From NCBI GenBank assembly GCA_039654915.1, contig CM077593.1:55310501-55374500 (forward strand): a stretch of DNA of 64,000 nucleotides, read 5' to 3'. Made by a program: the position numbers and the translations under genes. The notes under the pieces are model-generated. The model did not search any database and was not told the origin of the DNA. It worked only from the letters and a program-made list of their open reading frames with translations. Below, piece by piece: positions 1 to 11,154 of this stretch. Position 1 is the stretch's first letter. The number at the start of each line of letters is the position of its first letter. The stretch is from Aquilaria yunnanensis (lineage: Eukaryota > Streptophyta > Magnoliopsida > Malvales > Thymelaeaceae).

Positions 1-287
1 CCTTACTTTCGGGGCACAAACAGGCCGAATCCGAACCAAGCTATGGTTTTTGCAACTATTGCAAGAATCCTAATCCATATAGGTATCTCATACCTATCAA
101 TTTTGGGTTAATCTCATTAACCAATTAGTGTCATTTCTTCATCTATGTCATATGTTCATTATGAGTTCCGGTTTCATGCATCATGAATCAATCTAATTAA
201 TCATGGACGAAAGCAACCAAACACATAACATCATGTGATTCAACATTCAATCCCGATTTAGGGTTTTACCAGTAGCTTTGATACCAC
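1..287 (-). mobile_element. 5' internal leader of a truncated LTR retrotransposon (family K)
   Basis: This is the internal side of the LTR at 288-1704, read on the minus strand. It starts with an initiator-Met-type primer site next to the LTR and runs off the left edge. I see no protein domain in it, as expected for an untranslated leader. The superfamily is unproven; the LTR ends (TGTTA...TAACA) would suit a Copia element. The rest of the element lies outside the window. Confidence 0.6.
275..286 (-). other. Primer binding site, initiator Met tRNA type
   Basis: On the minus strand this reads TGGTATCAAAGC, one base from the usual plant initiator-Met primer site TGGTATCAGAGC. It lies one base inside the end of the LTR at 288, which fixes that LTR as the 5' LTR of a minus-strand element. 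Confidence 0.7.
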
Positions 288-1704
288 TGTTAGGTTTCCG
301 GAGCCAAACAGTGTAGCGGAATTTAACTGAAACCCTCCAGAATTCGAGTGAAATGGGGTAAACCGGGTGTTCAAAAATTTTCATACCTAATTTTTGGTTG
401 ACATCTCTCACTCAACTGTAGACTTGAATCACAAAACCTGAACAGTTGACGTGTTCAAGCTCTCTATGATATCCACACGAGCCTTTTGGGATCACCACGC
501 TTCCACCACGTCCCGGCAGATGCGTTTCTCTTGCGCTCGTAGTGCTAGCATGTGTCCTACAAGGAATTGCAAGAGAAGAGTGCGGCTGTCCTTTTCGGGA
601 GGCTAGGGCAAGGAGACCTGCGAATTTCTCACTAAAAGTTGTTTTTATAGTGAGAGTCAACTTCTAGGCCTAATGGGTTTCAAAGCCCTAATCCAATTAA
701 GCTTTAATTTTGGGCTTAATAATGGCTCAACTCTTGGGCCCATTATTAATCTAAAATTAAAGTGAAACCATAACCCAAATAATTAGCCCATGCACTCTAA
801 TGATCGAAATAGCTCTATGTGTGCGACCCAATAGGCTCTTGCCACGTTGGCAATGATCATAAATCACATTTACGATCGTAAGCAATGAGTGGTGTCTAGC
901 AACACATCATTGCTACCCAAGTGACAAGATGGCCGGTGATTTGACTAAACCTTTATGATCATCATCGATATATGCTATTGTCCCTTTGTCCAAGATATCA
1001 AGACTAAGCACGAGACATGGAATGTGTCACTGTCGTATAGCCCAATCTTTGGTTTCTTGATTACCAAGTAGACCAACTTAAACTGATGACATTGATATCG
1101 TATATCAACTCATCCGAGCATGGCCATGCATTTTCTAAGTCTCACTCTATCAAGGGGCCCGAAGATATCACTCCTGTTACATAGGAAGGACAAATCCCAT
1201 CTTGATCATACAAATCCCTCCGCATGATATGTGACATACCCAATGACCTCATTCAAGTTCACTCAGTTACGAGCAACAAAGGAAAGTATCAAAGTATGTG
1301 ACTCACATGTAAGGAACCTTGATGATCTTAGGTCGAAGGACTATATATACCATGATCACTATGAGAATCACTTATGACACTCATATAATGCTCCATGTAG
1401 TGTTCTCATGGTCGGTCGGCCTAGTACACAAGTTCTCCAACTTGTACCCATATGTAGACTACATATCTCATATTAGTCTCCACATATGCTAGTCGTTATG
1501 TATTATTGCAACCTGCTAAACAATAATACTAGACCAGGGACATTTGAGAATATCATTATTCTAGGGTTACAATTATGTTTATTACGTTACATAGAAACAA
1601 AACAACAAACATAATTGCTGGCTTAATGCCTTAATAAAATATCATGACTCAATGTGCAAAAATACAATCATCTCATGATTGGCCTTTTGGGCACAATAGT
1701 AACA
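288..1704 (-). mobile_element. 5' LTR of family K element, minus strand
   Basis: A 1417-bp LTR with TG...CA ends. It is the inverted counterpart of 1816-3230 and of 33312-34728, and shares with them TATA-box and terminal sequences. The primer site directly to its left gives its role. A rough TATA box (TATAAAAAC on the minus strand) lies near 640-650. The next bases outside (GAACT, 1705-1709) would be one half of a target duplication whose partner lies beyond the window. Confidence 0.75.
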
Positions 1705-1815
1705 GAACTCTAGGTGCTTGCCATTTCTTGGATTGGCTAGCAAAATCCACTATGAACCCGAAAGTTCACCATTTCCATTTGAACTCAAAAGTTCACTCAA
1801 ATATGCCCATCAAAT
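1705..1815 (+). repeat. Left remnant of a degraded family L LTR
   Basis: A 111-bp spacer between two inverted family K LTRs. Its end (gcccatcaaat) continues into caagtaactaag at 3231, and L-B reads gcccatcaagtaactaagg at about 24827. The K LTR at 1816 therefore landed inside an older L-family sequence, of which this is the left part. The match is clear only near the junction. Confidence 0.5.
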
Positions 1816-3230
1816 TGTTAGTATTGTGCCCAAAAGCCAATCATGAGATGATTGTATTTTTGCACATTGAGTCATGATATTTTATTGAGGCATTAATCCA
1901 GCAATTTTGTTTGTTGTTTTGTTTCTGCGTAACATAATAAACATAACTGTAACCCTAGAATAATGATATTCTTAAACGTCCCTAGTCTAGTATTATTGTG
2001 GAGCGGGTTGCAATAATACATAATGACTAGGATATGTGGAGACTAATATGAGATATGTAGTCTACATATGGGTACAAGTTGGAGAACTTGTGTACTAGAC
2101 CGACCCACCATGAGACCACTTCATGGATCGTTATATGAGTGTCATAAGTGATTCTCATAGTGATCATGGTATATGTAGTCCTTCGACCTAAGATCATCAA
2201 GGTTCCCTACATGTGAGTCACATACTTTGATACTTTCCTTTGTTGCTCGTAACTGAGTGAACTTGAAGGAGGTCATTGGGTATGTCACATATCATGCGGA
2301 GGGATTTGTATGATCAAGATGGGATTTGTCCCTCCTATGTAACGGGAGTGATATCTTTGGGCCCCTTGATAGAGTGAGACTTAGAAAATGCATGGCCATG
2401 CTCCGATGAGTTGATATATGATATCAATGTCGTCAGTTTAAGTTGGTCTACTCGGTAATCAAGAAACCAAAGATTGGGCTATACGACAGTGACACATTCC
2501 ATGTCTTGTGCTTAGTCTTGATATCCTGGACAAAGGGACAATGGCATATATCGGTGATGATCATAAAGGTTTAGTCGATTCACCGACAATCTTGTCACTT
2601 GGGTAGCAATGATGTGTTGCTAGACACCGCTCATTGCTTATGATCATAAATGTGATTTATGATCATTGCCAACATGGCAAGAGCCTATTGGGTCGCACAC
2701 ATAGAGCTATTTGGATCATTAGAGTGCATGGGCTAATTATTTGGGTTATGGTTTCACTTTAATTTCGTATTAATAATGGGCCAAGGAGTTGAGCCATTAT
2801 TAAGCCCGAAATTAAATCCTAATTGGATTAGGGCTTTGAAACCCATTAGGCCTGGAAGTTGAGTCTCACTATAAATACAACTTTTAAGTGAGAAATTCGC
2901 AGGTCTCCTTGCCCTAGCCTCCCAAAAGGACAGCCGCACTCTTCTCTTGCAATTCCTTGGAGGACGCCAGCTAGCACCGCGAGCGCAAGAGAAACGCATC
3001 TGCCGGGACGTGGTGGAAGCGTGGTGATCCTGAGAGGCTCGTGTGGATACCATAGAGAGCCTGAACACGTCAACTGTTCAGGTTTTGTGATTCGACTCTA
3101 CAGTTGAGTGAGAGATCTCAACCGAAAATTAGGTATGAAATTTTCGAACACCCGGTTTACCCCGTTTCACTTGGATCCTGGAGGGTTTCGGTTAAATTCG
3201 GCTGCGCTGTTTGGCTCCCAAAACCCAACA
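1816..3230 (+). mobile_element. Solo LTR of family K
   Basis: About 1415 bp running from TGTTAGTATTG to AAACCCAACA. It is flanked by CAAAT on the left and CAAGT on the right, a target duplication with one mismatch. There is no primer site after it and no polypurine tract before it, so it is a solo LTR left by LTR-LTR recombination. A TATA box (CTATAAATAC) is at 2869-2878. Together with 288-1704 it forms a 1.4-kb inverted repeat. Confidence 0.75.
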
Positions 3231-4351
3231 CAAGTAACTAAGATCACATAGCACACCTTGACTATCACTTAGCTACTCATAATTACTTGTTCATGGAATA
3301 ATTACCAGGCAAGCAAGTAAAACATGAATCCTGCCTTCTCAAACACAAGCTTGAGCTCTCGGTTGGGTGTGTGTCTCTAAGGTCGAGATTAGCTTTCCAA
3401 ACCAAGGTTGCCTAGCATAACAAGGCCATCACTTAGCCATTCTAATCACTTCATTATGGACATTACCAGGAAAACAACTGAGTTTATGAAGCTATACCTC
3501 CATTTTAAGCTTGAACAACTCTCGGCCAAACCTTGTTTCTTCAATTCCAAGCTTCTAACTTGAAACTCAAGGTCGCCTAATGCCAAAAATGAAGACTCCA
3601 GCTTGATTTTTTGTCCAAGCTTCAAATCGACAATAATTCGGCAGCAAAACTTCCAAGAACATGCAAAGCCTGCTTTAGAACATTTCAAGTTTCGGCCAAC
3701 AAAACAAAACACACTCAAAACCGAAAACACTTGTTTAATTTGTTTAATGGGAGACATGGTAGCCGGCCATGGACACTTGTCCAAGAAAATGGTTTAATAC
3801 TCTATTTAATCTCATATTAGTATGCATAATTCATTTTGCCCCTCAAAAATCCATGGCTTCACTTTAGTCACTAAAATGCATGTTCATTTCGGCATTAATC
3901 TTGATTCATGGCCTACATTGCCAAGCATTAATCAAAAAGGCTGAAAATGGTCATTATCCCATGCATATTTTGGCCAATTACCAAGATTAATTAAACCATA
4001 TAAATGATGGCATAAACATTGGTGGGAGACAAACATGACCAGCCATCAAAAGTCACCAAAGAAATTGGTCTACTTCTTCATTTCTCCTTGCACTTATTTG
4101 CGTGGCCGAAATTACTAGTTTAAGTTTCATAGTTTCAATTGCATCACTAGTTCAAGTGTGCATTGTAGTCCTCTAACTTTATTTCATTCCAGAAACATCA
4201 TAGCCTAGTTTTCCATGTACACTTAAAACCCAAAACTTTCTTTGGTTTGCACTTACACCCTTATCCTCATTTTCAATCAAGCCCCTCATGTTTAATTGGT
4301 GTTTTCTCGATATTATTGGCCTAAGACAAGTAATAAGGGATGGCACTAACA
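3231..4351 (+). repeat. 3' part of a degraded family L LTR
   Basis: This matches the right part of L-B in content and order, for example the stretch around 4130-4200 against 28345-28420. It ends GGATGGCACTAACA, as L-B ends GGATGGTCCTAACA. It contains no credible coding region; short open frames at 3446-3820 overlap on both strands and have no domain. Confidence 0.6.
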
Positions 4352-5753
4352 GTCGTGCCGTTAGCCACGAGGTTGTAAGGTGAAACCTTGTTCATCTAAT
4401 CTACAAGGAGGTCTTATGACCTAGTCTACAAAGTTCCACCATAATTCCCCTGCATAACGACTAAGGGAAGGCTACATGATTGCATCAGTAAGCTACGGTT
4501 TACTAGCAGCGAGTTAGTGGCCAGAACTTGCTAGGCATGGAGTGATGCCCCATGAGGAATTTGAGGAGAGGTCTTAAAGGCCTAGTTATATGTACATATA
4601 TTAGACCCTCATGCCGTGTGAGCTCGCAGTAAGTTACATACGTTATCATATGTAAAGTCATAGAAATTTTCTTGCAGGTACACTGAAGACGCCTTATTGA
4701 GAATGTTGAGTTCTCACTCCCTAGTTATGTTGTGCAGATACTGAAGTTGTTGTGCTTGGTAACCGCTGAGGGTTATTGCGGTAGTAGCTTTTGTACGTGT
4801 ATTGTACTTTAAGAATCCTTGTGATTCTAGTCTACTTGAGTATGCTTGAGTAGTTTGTTGGTCAAGTAACAATACTAACCAGAGTATTCCTTTGGCTGGA
4901 GAGCCTAGTAGCACTGGACAAGGACTTTTGAGACTCGCCACTGGGACTAGCATCCAAGGTCGGAGTTAGATCAAGAAGATCTCAGTTGAGGCTTGTATAC
5001 ATATACAGTACTCTTAGTTGCCTCCATAGTCTATGTTATGAAGAGTCCTAGACTCTAGGGTTGCTCTTGGGTGAGGGCATTAGTCTACTTTATGTATGAA
5101 TGTTCTCACAAGTTGTTATGTGTAGTAAACTCACACAAATGTTGATTTTGTATGCTTTGGCGATTGCACCTAGTTTTATGAAATTACTTGGCCAACTTAA
5201 TACTTTATGTTTTTATTAATCCAAGTCAAAGCAAGAAGAGAATGCATATTGCATATTCTAGGATAATCAACTAGTATCATGGGATGTAAACCGCAGACAT
5301 ATACAACTAACCAATTGCAACCACCATGAGACCAGCTCTCACAGGGCTTCCTGGGGAAGGGCCAGGGACGGCCATGTCAGTGTCAATTTTGGGATCAGGG
5401 CTCAGTCATGGTCATTGGAGGCTAGGAACTGAGATCTAGTAGATTGTCCTTGTGCTAGGGTTGTTAGTTCTAACCAACATTTATGAGTTGTCATCAACCT
5501 TTTGTTACAAGTTGCAATGCCAAAACTAGGTTAGGTTTGCTTTCGGATGCTAAGGTCTAGGAATGGATCCTAGCAATCTAGTGTGGCAACAACGGGGTAG
5601 TTGGTTTGGCTTGCTCCGAAGTAAGGCAACACCTTGGTGCAAGTAGTTGGAAATTGGCCACCATCCTAGAAAGTTGTTTTGGGCCTCAATCATGAGGTAG
5701 GCTATATAGTAGGACATGGAATCCTCCAAGGTGAGGAGTAACATTGGGCTAGG
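4352..5753. other. Unassigned intergenic or old repeat sequence
   Basis: About 1.4 kb with no recognisable domain, LTR end or RNA gene. One stretch near 4655-4680 looks like an intron acceptor (ttttcttgcag) but no exon follows. It is probably degraded repeat into which G1 inserted. Confidence 0.4.
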
Positions 5754-6410
5754 TGATGCGAACCCCGATGGTATAAAGACCATGAAACGCGCCCAAGATG
5801 TTTTTCAAGCTCCACAAGATATCAAAGAGACTGGGTTTGAAGACCCCCACCCCTAATCAACTTGTGATTAGAAACGAGAAGTATAGAACTCCAAGAACAC
5901 AAGCACACTTGCGCACCAAGGCAGTCCGCCAAGAACCAAAGAGAAAACCTCTCCAAAGAGCAATATTATTTCGGCAATAATCTGTTTGTTTACATCTAGA
6001 ATATGTGCCTTTATATAGGCCTAAACTAGGCTAAAAGACTCAGCAAAATTCGTAGCCCAAGTCACCTAGGAAACCTAGTTACAAAGGACTCAAGAAAACC
6101 TAGTCAAACTAGGATTCCTACACCCTTTTAACACAAGTTTATGGTGTGCAGCGAATTCCATTTATCCTAAGTGACCTGAATCACTTCCATGGCCTAAATA
6201 ACATCCTAAATAATGTAAATAAATAGGAAAATAAAATAAAATACGTTACAAAACAAGATTGGCCATAAAAACTCCAAAATAGTCTTCTAGGGTGATTCTG
6301 GCTTGTGTCTCCAACTTCAAGCTGAAATTCGAACTTGATGCAGCCATGATTTCTGAAAACTCAAACCATGAAAGTTGTAGCTCTCTTTCTTAGCTTTGAA
6401 ATGACACCTG
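5754..6410 (-). repeat. G1 3' LTR, outer part
   Basis: Left part of the G1 3' LTR. It starts TGATGCGAACC on the plus strand (LTR end GGTTCGCATCA on the minus strand). It matches 21402-22073 closely and is cut at 6410 by the Tat1 insertion; bases 6406-6410 (ACCTG) are the Tat1 target duplication. Confidence 0.85.
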
Positions 6411-7380
6411 TGATAGCCAAAGGCTAACACCTCCTCGGTAGTAACTCCGCGCCAGAATATTGGCCGAGGAGTCTGACGTCACCCAAGAGAGGATCTTTTT
6501 ACGGACCTCGGAAGGTGCGAAGTCAAACACTATGAGCTCGAGACTTCGATAGCTCGTCAGGAATTCCGAGGACAACACCGTCTCCATCGAGGGGCTAAAC
6601 TGACCGTCTTCAGGTAAGGGAGCCATCTCTCTGAAGCAAGGGAGAATCTCCCCGAAGGAAGAGGCCCCAAAGAGGTCTTCCCCGAAGAAGAAACACCTGA
6701 ACAAGGGAATCCCCGAACTATGGATGCGAGTCCCGAAGAAGGTGTTCATCAAGGGCGCTCCCAGAATTATGGGATAGATCCCGAAGGAGGTGCTCGCACC
6801 GAAGGACGGATAGAATCCGAAGAGGGTGCACGCACCGAAGGGCGACCACGCCCGGGGGACCTCGGGAGTACGGTATAAGCATTTAAGGAGCCTCTGACAT
6901 GTCGCCCACAAACCCTACACATCACATCTGAACGGCGAAATGACACGCCGCAGCCGCCCCAGTCCTGACACAACCCGTCCGGGTCCAGGGCTAAAAGAGG
7001 CGGCAAACAGCTGCCTGTCCCCTAGGTCCAAAGAGACAGATCAAATCCGACCGAACACGTGTCATGATCTGAACGGACTAGCTACTCCTATAAATACTAG
7101 GAAATGGGACTGGGCAAAGGATGGGGCATTTTCCTCTCTTTGAGAAAACACAAAATAGGCAAGACACTTGAACCTTAGTGTTCTTCCTTCACCTTCACTC
7201 AGAAAACTGACTTGGGCGTCGGAGGGTCCTCCCCGGAAAAGCAAACCGGGGACCTCCTAACCTCTTCTTTGAGCTTTTTAGGCACACTCAGCTGGGAAAC
7301 CTGAGCTCCAGGCACTCGCCTCCCCAGGAAGTCTCTCCACCTGTCAACATGACAGCAAACAAAGATGCCTTGGGGCATCA
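6411..7380 (+). repeat. Tat1 5' LTR
   Basis: 970 bp, TGATAGCCAAAGG to GGGGCATCA. The first bases form a small inverted repeat (TAGCC AAA GGCTA) also seen in the other Tat LTRs. An imperfect tandem of a 36-bp unit lies at 6777-6846. G-box and TATA box are at 7056-7097. The last 32 nt (from ATG 7349) are an open frame continuing into gag. Confidence 0.93.
7056..7097 (+). promoter_or_regulatory. Tat1 LTR promoter: G-box plus TATA box
   Basis: CACGTG at 7056-7061 and CTATAAATAC at 7088-7097, 26 bp apart. The same pair occurs in the Tat1 3' LTR (17046 and 17078), the Tat2 5' LTR (40040 and 40072) and the solo LTR (57852 and 57884). CACGTG is a known plant bZIP/bHLH binding core; use here is inferred. 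Confidence 0.7.
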
Positions 7381-8821
7381 TTTGGCGCCGTCTGTGGGAA
7401 CTCACTCCCACGTAGCTGTTGTCGAAACTCGGCATTCGAAGGACAAAGGACTCCCGAAGTCCCCAGCTGCACCTGAAACCCAACCAGCTACCGAACGAAG
7501 TCCCCCAGAGACTTCCTTGCCTGAAGAGGAACGCCCTCTTGTCATCACCATGGATTTTTTAAGAGACTTTCAGAGGTCTGTTGTGGCTGAAATGACACAA
7601 CAAATAGACCGAAGATGGCCGCAACCAGCCCAGGCGCAAAAACCCACCTCGTCAGCACGACCTCGGGAGAAAAGCCCCAGGGCAACCCATCATAGCTCGG
7701 GAAGTGGGGAGCCACGAGAAGAGTCCTCGACAGATAACTTGCCCCTGAGGGCACGGCTGGCGGAAAGAGCAAGGTCTAAACGACCCGAAGTCCCGACCAG
7801 AAGAAGTTTATCAACAGAGGCAGGGTCCCCCTCACCTCGGTACCGAAGTCGCTCCTCGAAAGGACGGCACCAGGAAGAGGAGCCCAGTGCTACGCTCCTC
7901 CTGGAGAAAGTCTTGGCAAGACTGGAGAGAGTGGAACAGCAGGTAGCACGCAAGCCTGTTTGGGCCAGGCTAACTGAAACTGTCTCTGGAGATGAAAGTC
8001 CCTTCGCCCAAACAGTAGTCGAGACGGCCATGCCAAGCGACTTCAGGCTACCTCGGCTAGAGACCTATGAGGGCCGGACTGATCCCCAGGCCCACCTAAC
8101 GAAATACAAACGCAGCATGGTGCTACACGGGGCTGATGATGCAACACTCTGCAAGTGCTTTGAAGTCACCCTCGCAGGACCAGCAACTGCCTGGTACAAT
8201 TCCCTGCCTCCCAGAAACATCAGGGGGTTCCAGGAGCTGTCCACAGCGTTCACCCAACAATTCATCGGGAGCAAGCCGACGGCGAAGATGCCCGTCCAGA
8301 TGTTTGACATAGCACAAAGAAACGGGGAAACCATCCGTGACTATGTTGAGAGGTTCAACAAAGAAGCCCTCAGTGTCCCGGACTTTCGTCCCGAGATCCG
8401 CATCCTCGCGATGACGAGGGGCCTCCGAAGGGATTCGCACTTGTTTTATGAATTCTCCAAAGATCCCCCGGACACGCTGGGAGAATTCTACCGAAGGGCT
8501 GAACAACATATGACAGCCGAAGAGCTGAGAATGACTGGGCTGAAGGTTGACCATATTCACGTTCGTGGTGAAGGGTCCAGCCAGCAAACCAGGTGTCCAA
8601 CGGAACAGATGGGCCGACCTCGGAGAATGCGAGTAGGAGGAAGGAAGCCCCAAAACTTTACACCTCTGAGCACCACGAGGGCTAACGTCCTTATGGCGTT
8701 GGAAAAACAGGGGGCTCAAATCCAATGACCAAGGGGCATGACTGCTGACAATAGAAGGAACATGAAGAAGTTCTGTCAGTTCCACCGTGATCACGGTCAT
8801 GACACCGAAGACTGCTTTTAG
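7349..8821 (+). pseudogene. Tat1 gag, broken
   Basis: Gag is the structural particle protein of the element. The open frame begins at ATG 7349 inside the LTR, passes through the primer site (read as LAPSVG) and stops at 8726 after 459 codons. The capsid-like part is at about residues 230-380 (TYEGRTDPQAHLTKYK, RDYVERFNKEAL). After the TGA at 8726 comes a Tat-type zinc finger ([14 protein letters not shown]), then a TAG at 8819. Tat2 reads through both positions with Arg and His codons, so both are point nonsense mutations. The start choice rests on the 32-nt LTR frame shared by other copies. Confidence 0.85.
7383..7400 (+). other. Tat1 primer binding site
   Basis: TGGCGCCGTCTGTGGGAA begins 2 bp after the LTR end at 7380. 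It is not the initiator-Met type used by families G and K. Many Tat-lineage elements have this kind of site; I do not assign the tRNA with certainty. Confidence 0.75.
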
Positions 8822-9448
8822 TTGAAAAAGTACATTGAATCGCTGATAAAGCAGGGCCAGCTTCGGCGTTATTTGAGAATGCCTTCCCCGAAAGGGAAAA
8901 AAGAGGAAGAAGGTGACGAGGATTACGATTCGGACAGGCGAAGGAACCGAAGTCCGAGCAGGCGTCCTCCACCTTCGGCAGGAGTAATACAGACGATCAC
9001 AACCGGACTTCCATCCTCGAAAAGAAAAAGAAGGGCCAGAGAGATAGCGGTGATGGAATATCAGAGCCCAACGAAAAAATTGGCCCGCGAGGATGGCTCC
9101 ACCATCATATTTCCCCATGACGATCCATTACTGATAATGGCGAGGATAGGAAACTGGGACGTCAAGAGGGTACTGCTGGACGATGGGTCAAACGCATACG
9201 TCTTGTTCTCACACTTGCTGCCAAGCTTGGGCATATCCAGGAGTGACCTCAAGGCTGCTACTTCACCCACGTTCGGCGTAGGACCATCTGAGCTACCTTT
9301 CCTCGGGTGGATGGACCTCCCCTTGATGATGAAAGGAACTTCGGAGAAAGGAACTGCTGAGTTGTTCGCTTCTACCATGGCAAGATTCATAGTCATGGAC
9401 GTTCCTTCGTCATAAAACGCCATACTGGGCAGACAGACACAGGGAAAT
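8822..9448 (+). pseudogene. Tat1 protease region, broken
   Basis: Continuation of the gag-pro frame after the TAG at 8819. It begins with a basic linker rich in Arg, Ser and Pro (residues 20-60), then an aspartic protease core with the motif LLDDGSNAYVLF; Tat2 has Asp where this copy has Tyr. The usual end motif (NAILGRQ) follows a TAA at about 9413, which replaces the Tyr codon found in Tat2. The protease would cleave the polyprotein; this copy is dead. Confidence 0.8.
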
Positions 9449-10446
9449 TTGCACATTCGCCCTGATGTAAAGTACTTGACCGTCACTTTCGCCACCAAAG
9501 AAGGCGAGGTGAGAAAGGTGTTCGTCAGAGCACGAAAGGCTCCAGCAAGCAACTTAGCACATGCTGTAGAAGCAAAAGAGCTGAAAAAAGGCGAGGCAGA
9601 AGATCCCACAAAAGCGGGAACAGAAGAAGTAGAGCTTGTCCCAGGCCATAGTACCCGAATAGGGAAAAATATGGCCGAAGGAGACAAGGAAAAACTTGTA
9701 TCTTTTCTGCTTGCAAATAAAGATCTGTTCACCTACTCGCCGAAGGACATGCCAGGGGTAAACCCTCGCGTAATCCAGCATAGCCTTAAAGTGAGTCCGG
9801 AAGTAAAACCTGTCCGGCAAAAGAAGCGGAGTATCTCAGCTCACAAAAGTGAATCCGTCAAAACCGAAGTCCAGCGCCTGATAGACGCTAGCGTTATCCG
9901 GGAGGTAAACTACCCCGAATGGCTAAGTAACGTGGTAATTGCTACAAAAAAAGGAAGTAACAAGCTTCGGATGTGCATCGACTTCAGAAATTTGAACGAT
10001 GCTTGCCCAAAAGATTCATATCCTCTGTCACCAATTGGTCAACTGGTAGATTCAACTGCTGAGTATGGGCTCCTAAGTCCCCTACACGCCTTCAGTGGCT
10101 ACCATCAGATAAGAATGGACCCCGAAGATGAAGAGAAGCGCCCTTCGGGCTCAAAAATACAGGAACCACCTACTAGAGGTTGATGAACAAGGTCTTCAAA
10201 GACCAAATGGGGAGAATCAAGAGCGAGCTGCCTGGCTACCACGTTGCGAACTTAGAGGAAACCTTCCAAAAACTCAGAACCATCGGAATCCGCCCAAAAC
10301 CTGAGAATTGCATCTTCGAGATGACCTCGGGAGAGTTCCTTGGGTACATGGTACCCGAAAGTGGCATCGACGCTAACCCCAAAGAAGATTAAGGCAGCAA
10401 AAATGCAAGATGACCTCGAAAGTAATGATCATCCTTGGGATAAAGA
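9449..10446 (+). pseudogene. Tat1 reverse transcriptase, deleted
   Basis: RT palm and finger motifs are present (MCIDFRNLNDACPKDSYPL, AFSGYHQIRMDPEDEEK). At about 10140 a deletion of roughly 50 bp removes the stretch leading to the PFGLKN motif and shifts the frame. A second deletion near 10215 removes the whole YVDD catalytic box: the sequence jumps from DQMGRIK to SELPGYH, whereas Tat2 has MEVYVDDMIVK between. A third set of deletions at 10390-10500 removes most of the connection to RNase H. The copy cannot make active RT. Confidence 0.85.
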
Positions 10447-11154
10447 ATGCCAAAAAACCGGGGAAGAACTCAAAGTCTACCTGGCCAGCCTGCCGTTACG
10501 GAAAAGGCTGTGAGCTCGGTCCTCCTGAAAGAAGAAGGGCCAAATCAATGGCCGGTCTACTATGTCAGCAAGTCCCTGCATGGCGCCGAAGTCAGGTACC
10601 CTTTGCTTCAAAAAGCTATATATGCCTTGGTGCTTGCAGGGAGAAGGCTGCGACCATACTTTCAGGCTCACCCCGTCATCGTCCGAAGTAGTCTGCCACT
10701 AAGGGATGTCATGAAGAGAGTTGATCATTCGGGAAGGCTCTCCAAGTGGTGCATAGAGCTGGGCAAGCATGAAATCACGTGTGAGCCTCGGAAGGCCGTA
10801 AAAGCCCAAGCACTGGCAGATTTTATCGCCGAAATACCCACCACTGAGGAGAGCTATTCAGATCCAAAAGAGGGTGAGCCAGAATCGACCTTGCACGTAG
10901 ACGGAGCCTCGGGGTCCGAACACCAGGGAGCTGGAGTAGTTATCAGGGGCCCTGAAGGCCTGGAGAAAGATTGGCGTGAGAAACCTAAAGGCTCACAGCG
11001 ATTCCCAGCCGGTAGTTCGGCAGACAGCAGGAGATTATGGGTCGAAGGACCCAATCCTGGGAAAATATCATGAGCTAGTAGCAAAGCCCACTCAAGAGTC
11101 TGACGCCGTACGGATCGAAATGTACCACGGTGAAATGACAGTAAGGCGGATTGC
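10447..11154 (+). pseudogene. Tat1 RNase H and archaeal-type RNase H, broken
   Basis: The first RNase H domain (VSSVLLKEEGPNQWPVYYVS, LRPYFQAHP) follows RT and, as is known for the Tat lineage, seems to lack the usual catalytic Asp at its start. The second, archaeal-type RNase H starts at LHVDGASGSEHQGAG (first catalytic Asp) but is cut by a deletion after GPEGLE, losing the segment with the catalytic Glu. The remainder is out of frame up to 11154. RNase H degrades the RNA strand during reverse transcription. Confidence 0.8.

Noticed and set aside
288..3230. A single foldback (inverted-repeat) DNA transposon
   Set aside because: The left arm has a primer site on its outer side and the right arm has its own near-duplication (CAAAT/CAAGT). 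An equal-length copy at 33312 has an exact 5-bp duplication, so the arms are LTRs of two insertions.
4352..5753. Exon-intron structure of a host gene (acceptor-like site near 4677)
   Set aside because: No open exon of useful length or recognisable protein on either side.
6390..6911. 173-codon minus-strand frame across the Tat1 LTR, repeated in the 3' LTR
   Set aside because: It is antisense to an LTR and made of LTR repeats. Its duplication only reflects LTR identity, and no such frame is kept in Tat2 or the solo LTR.
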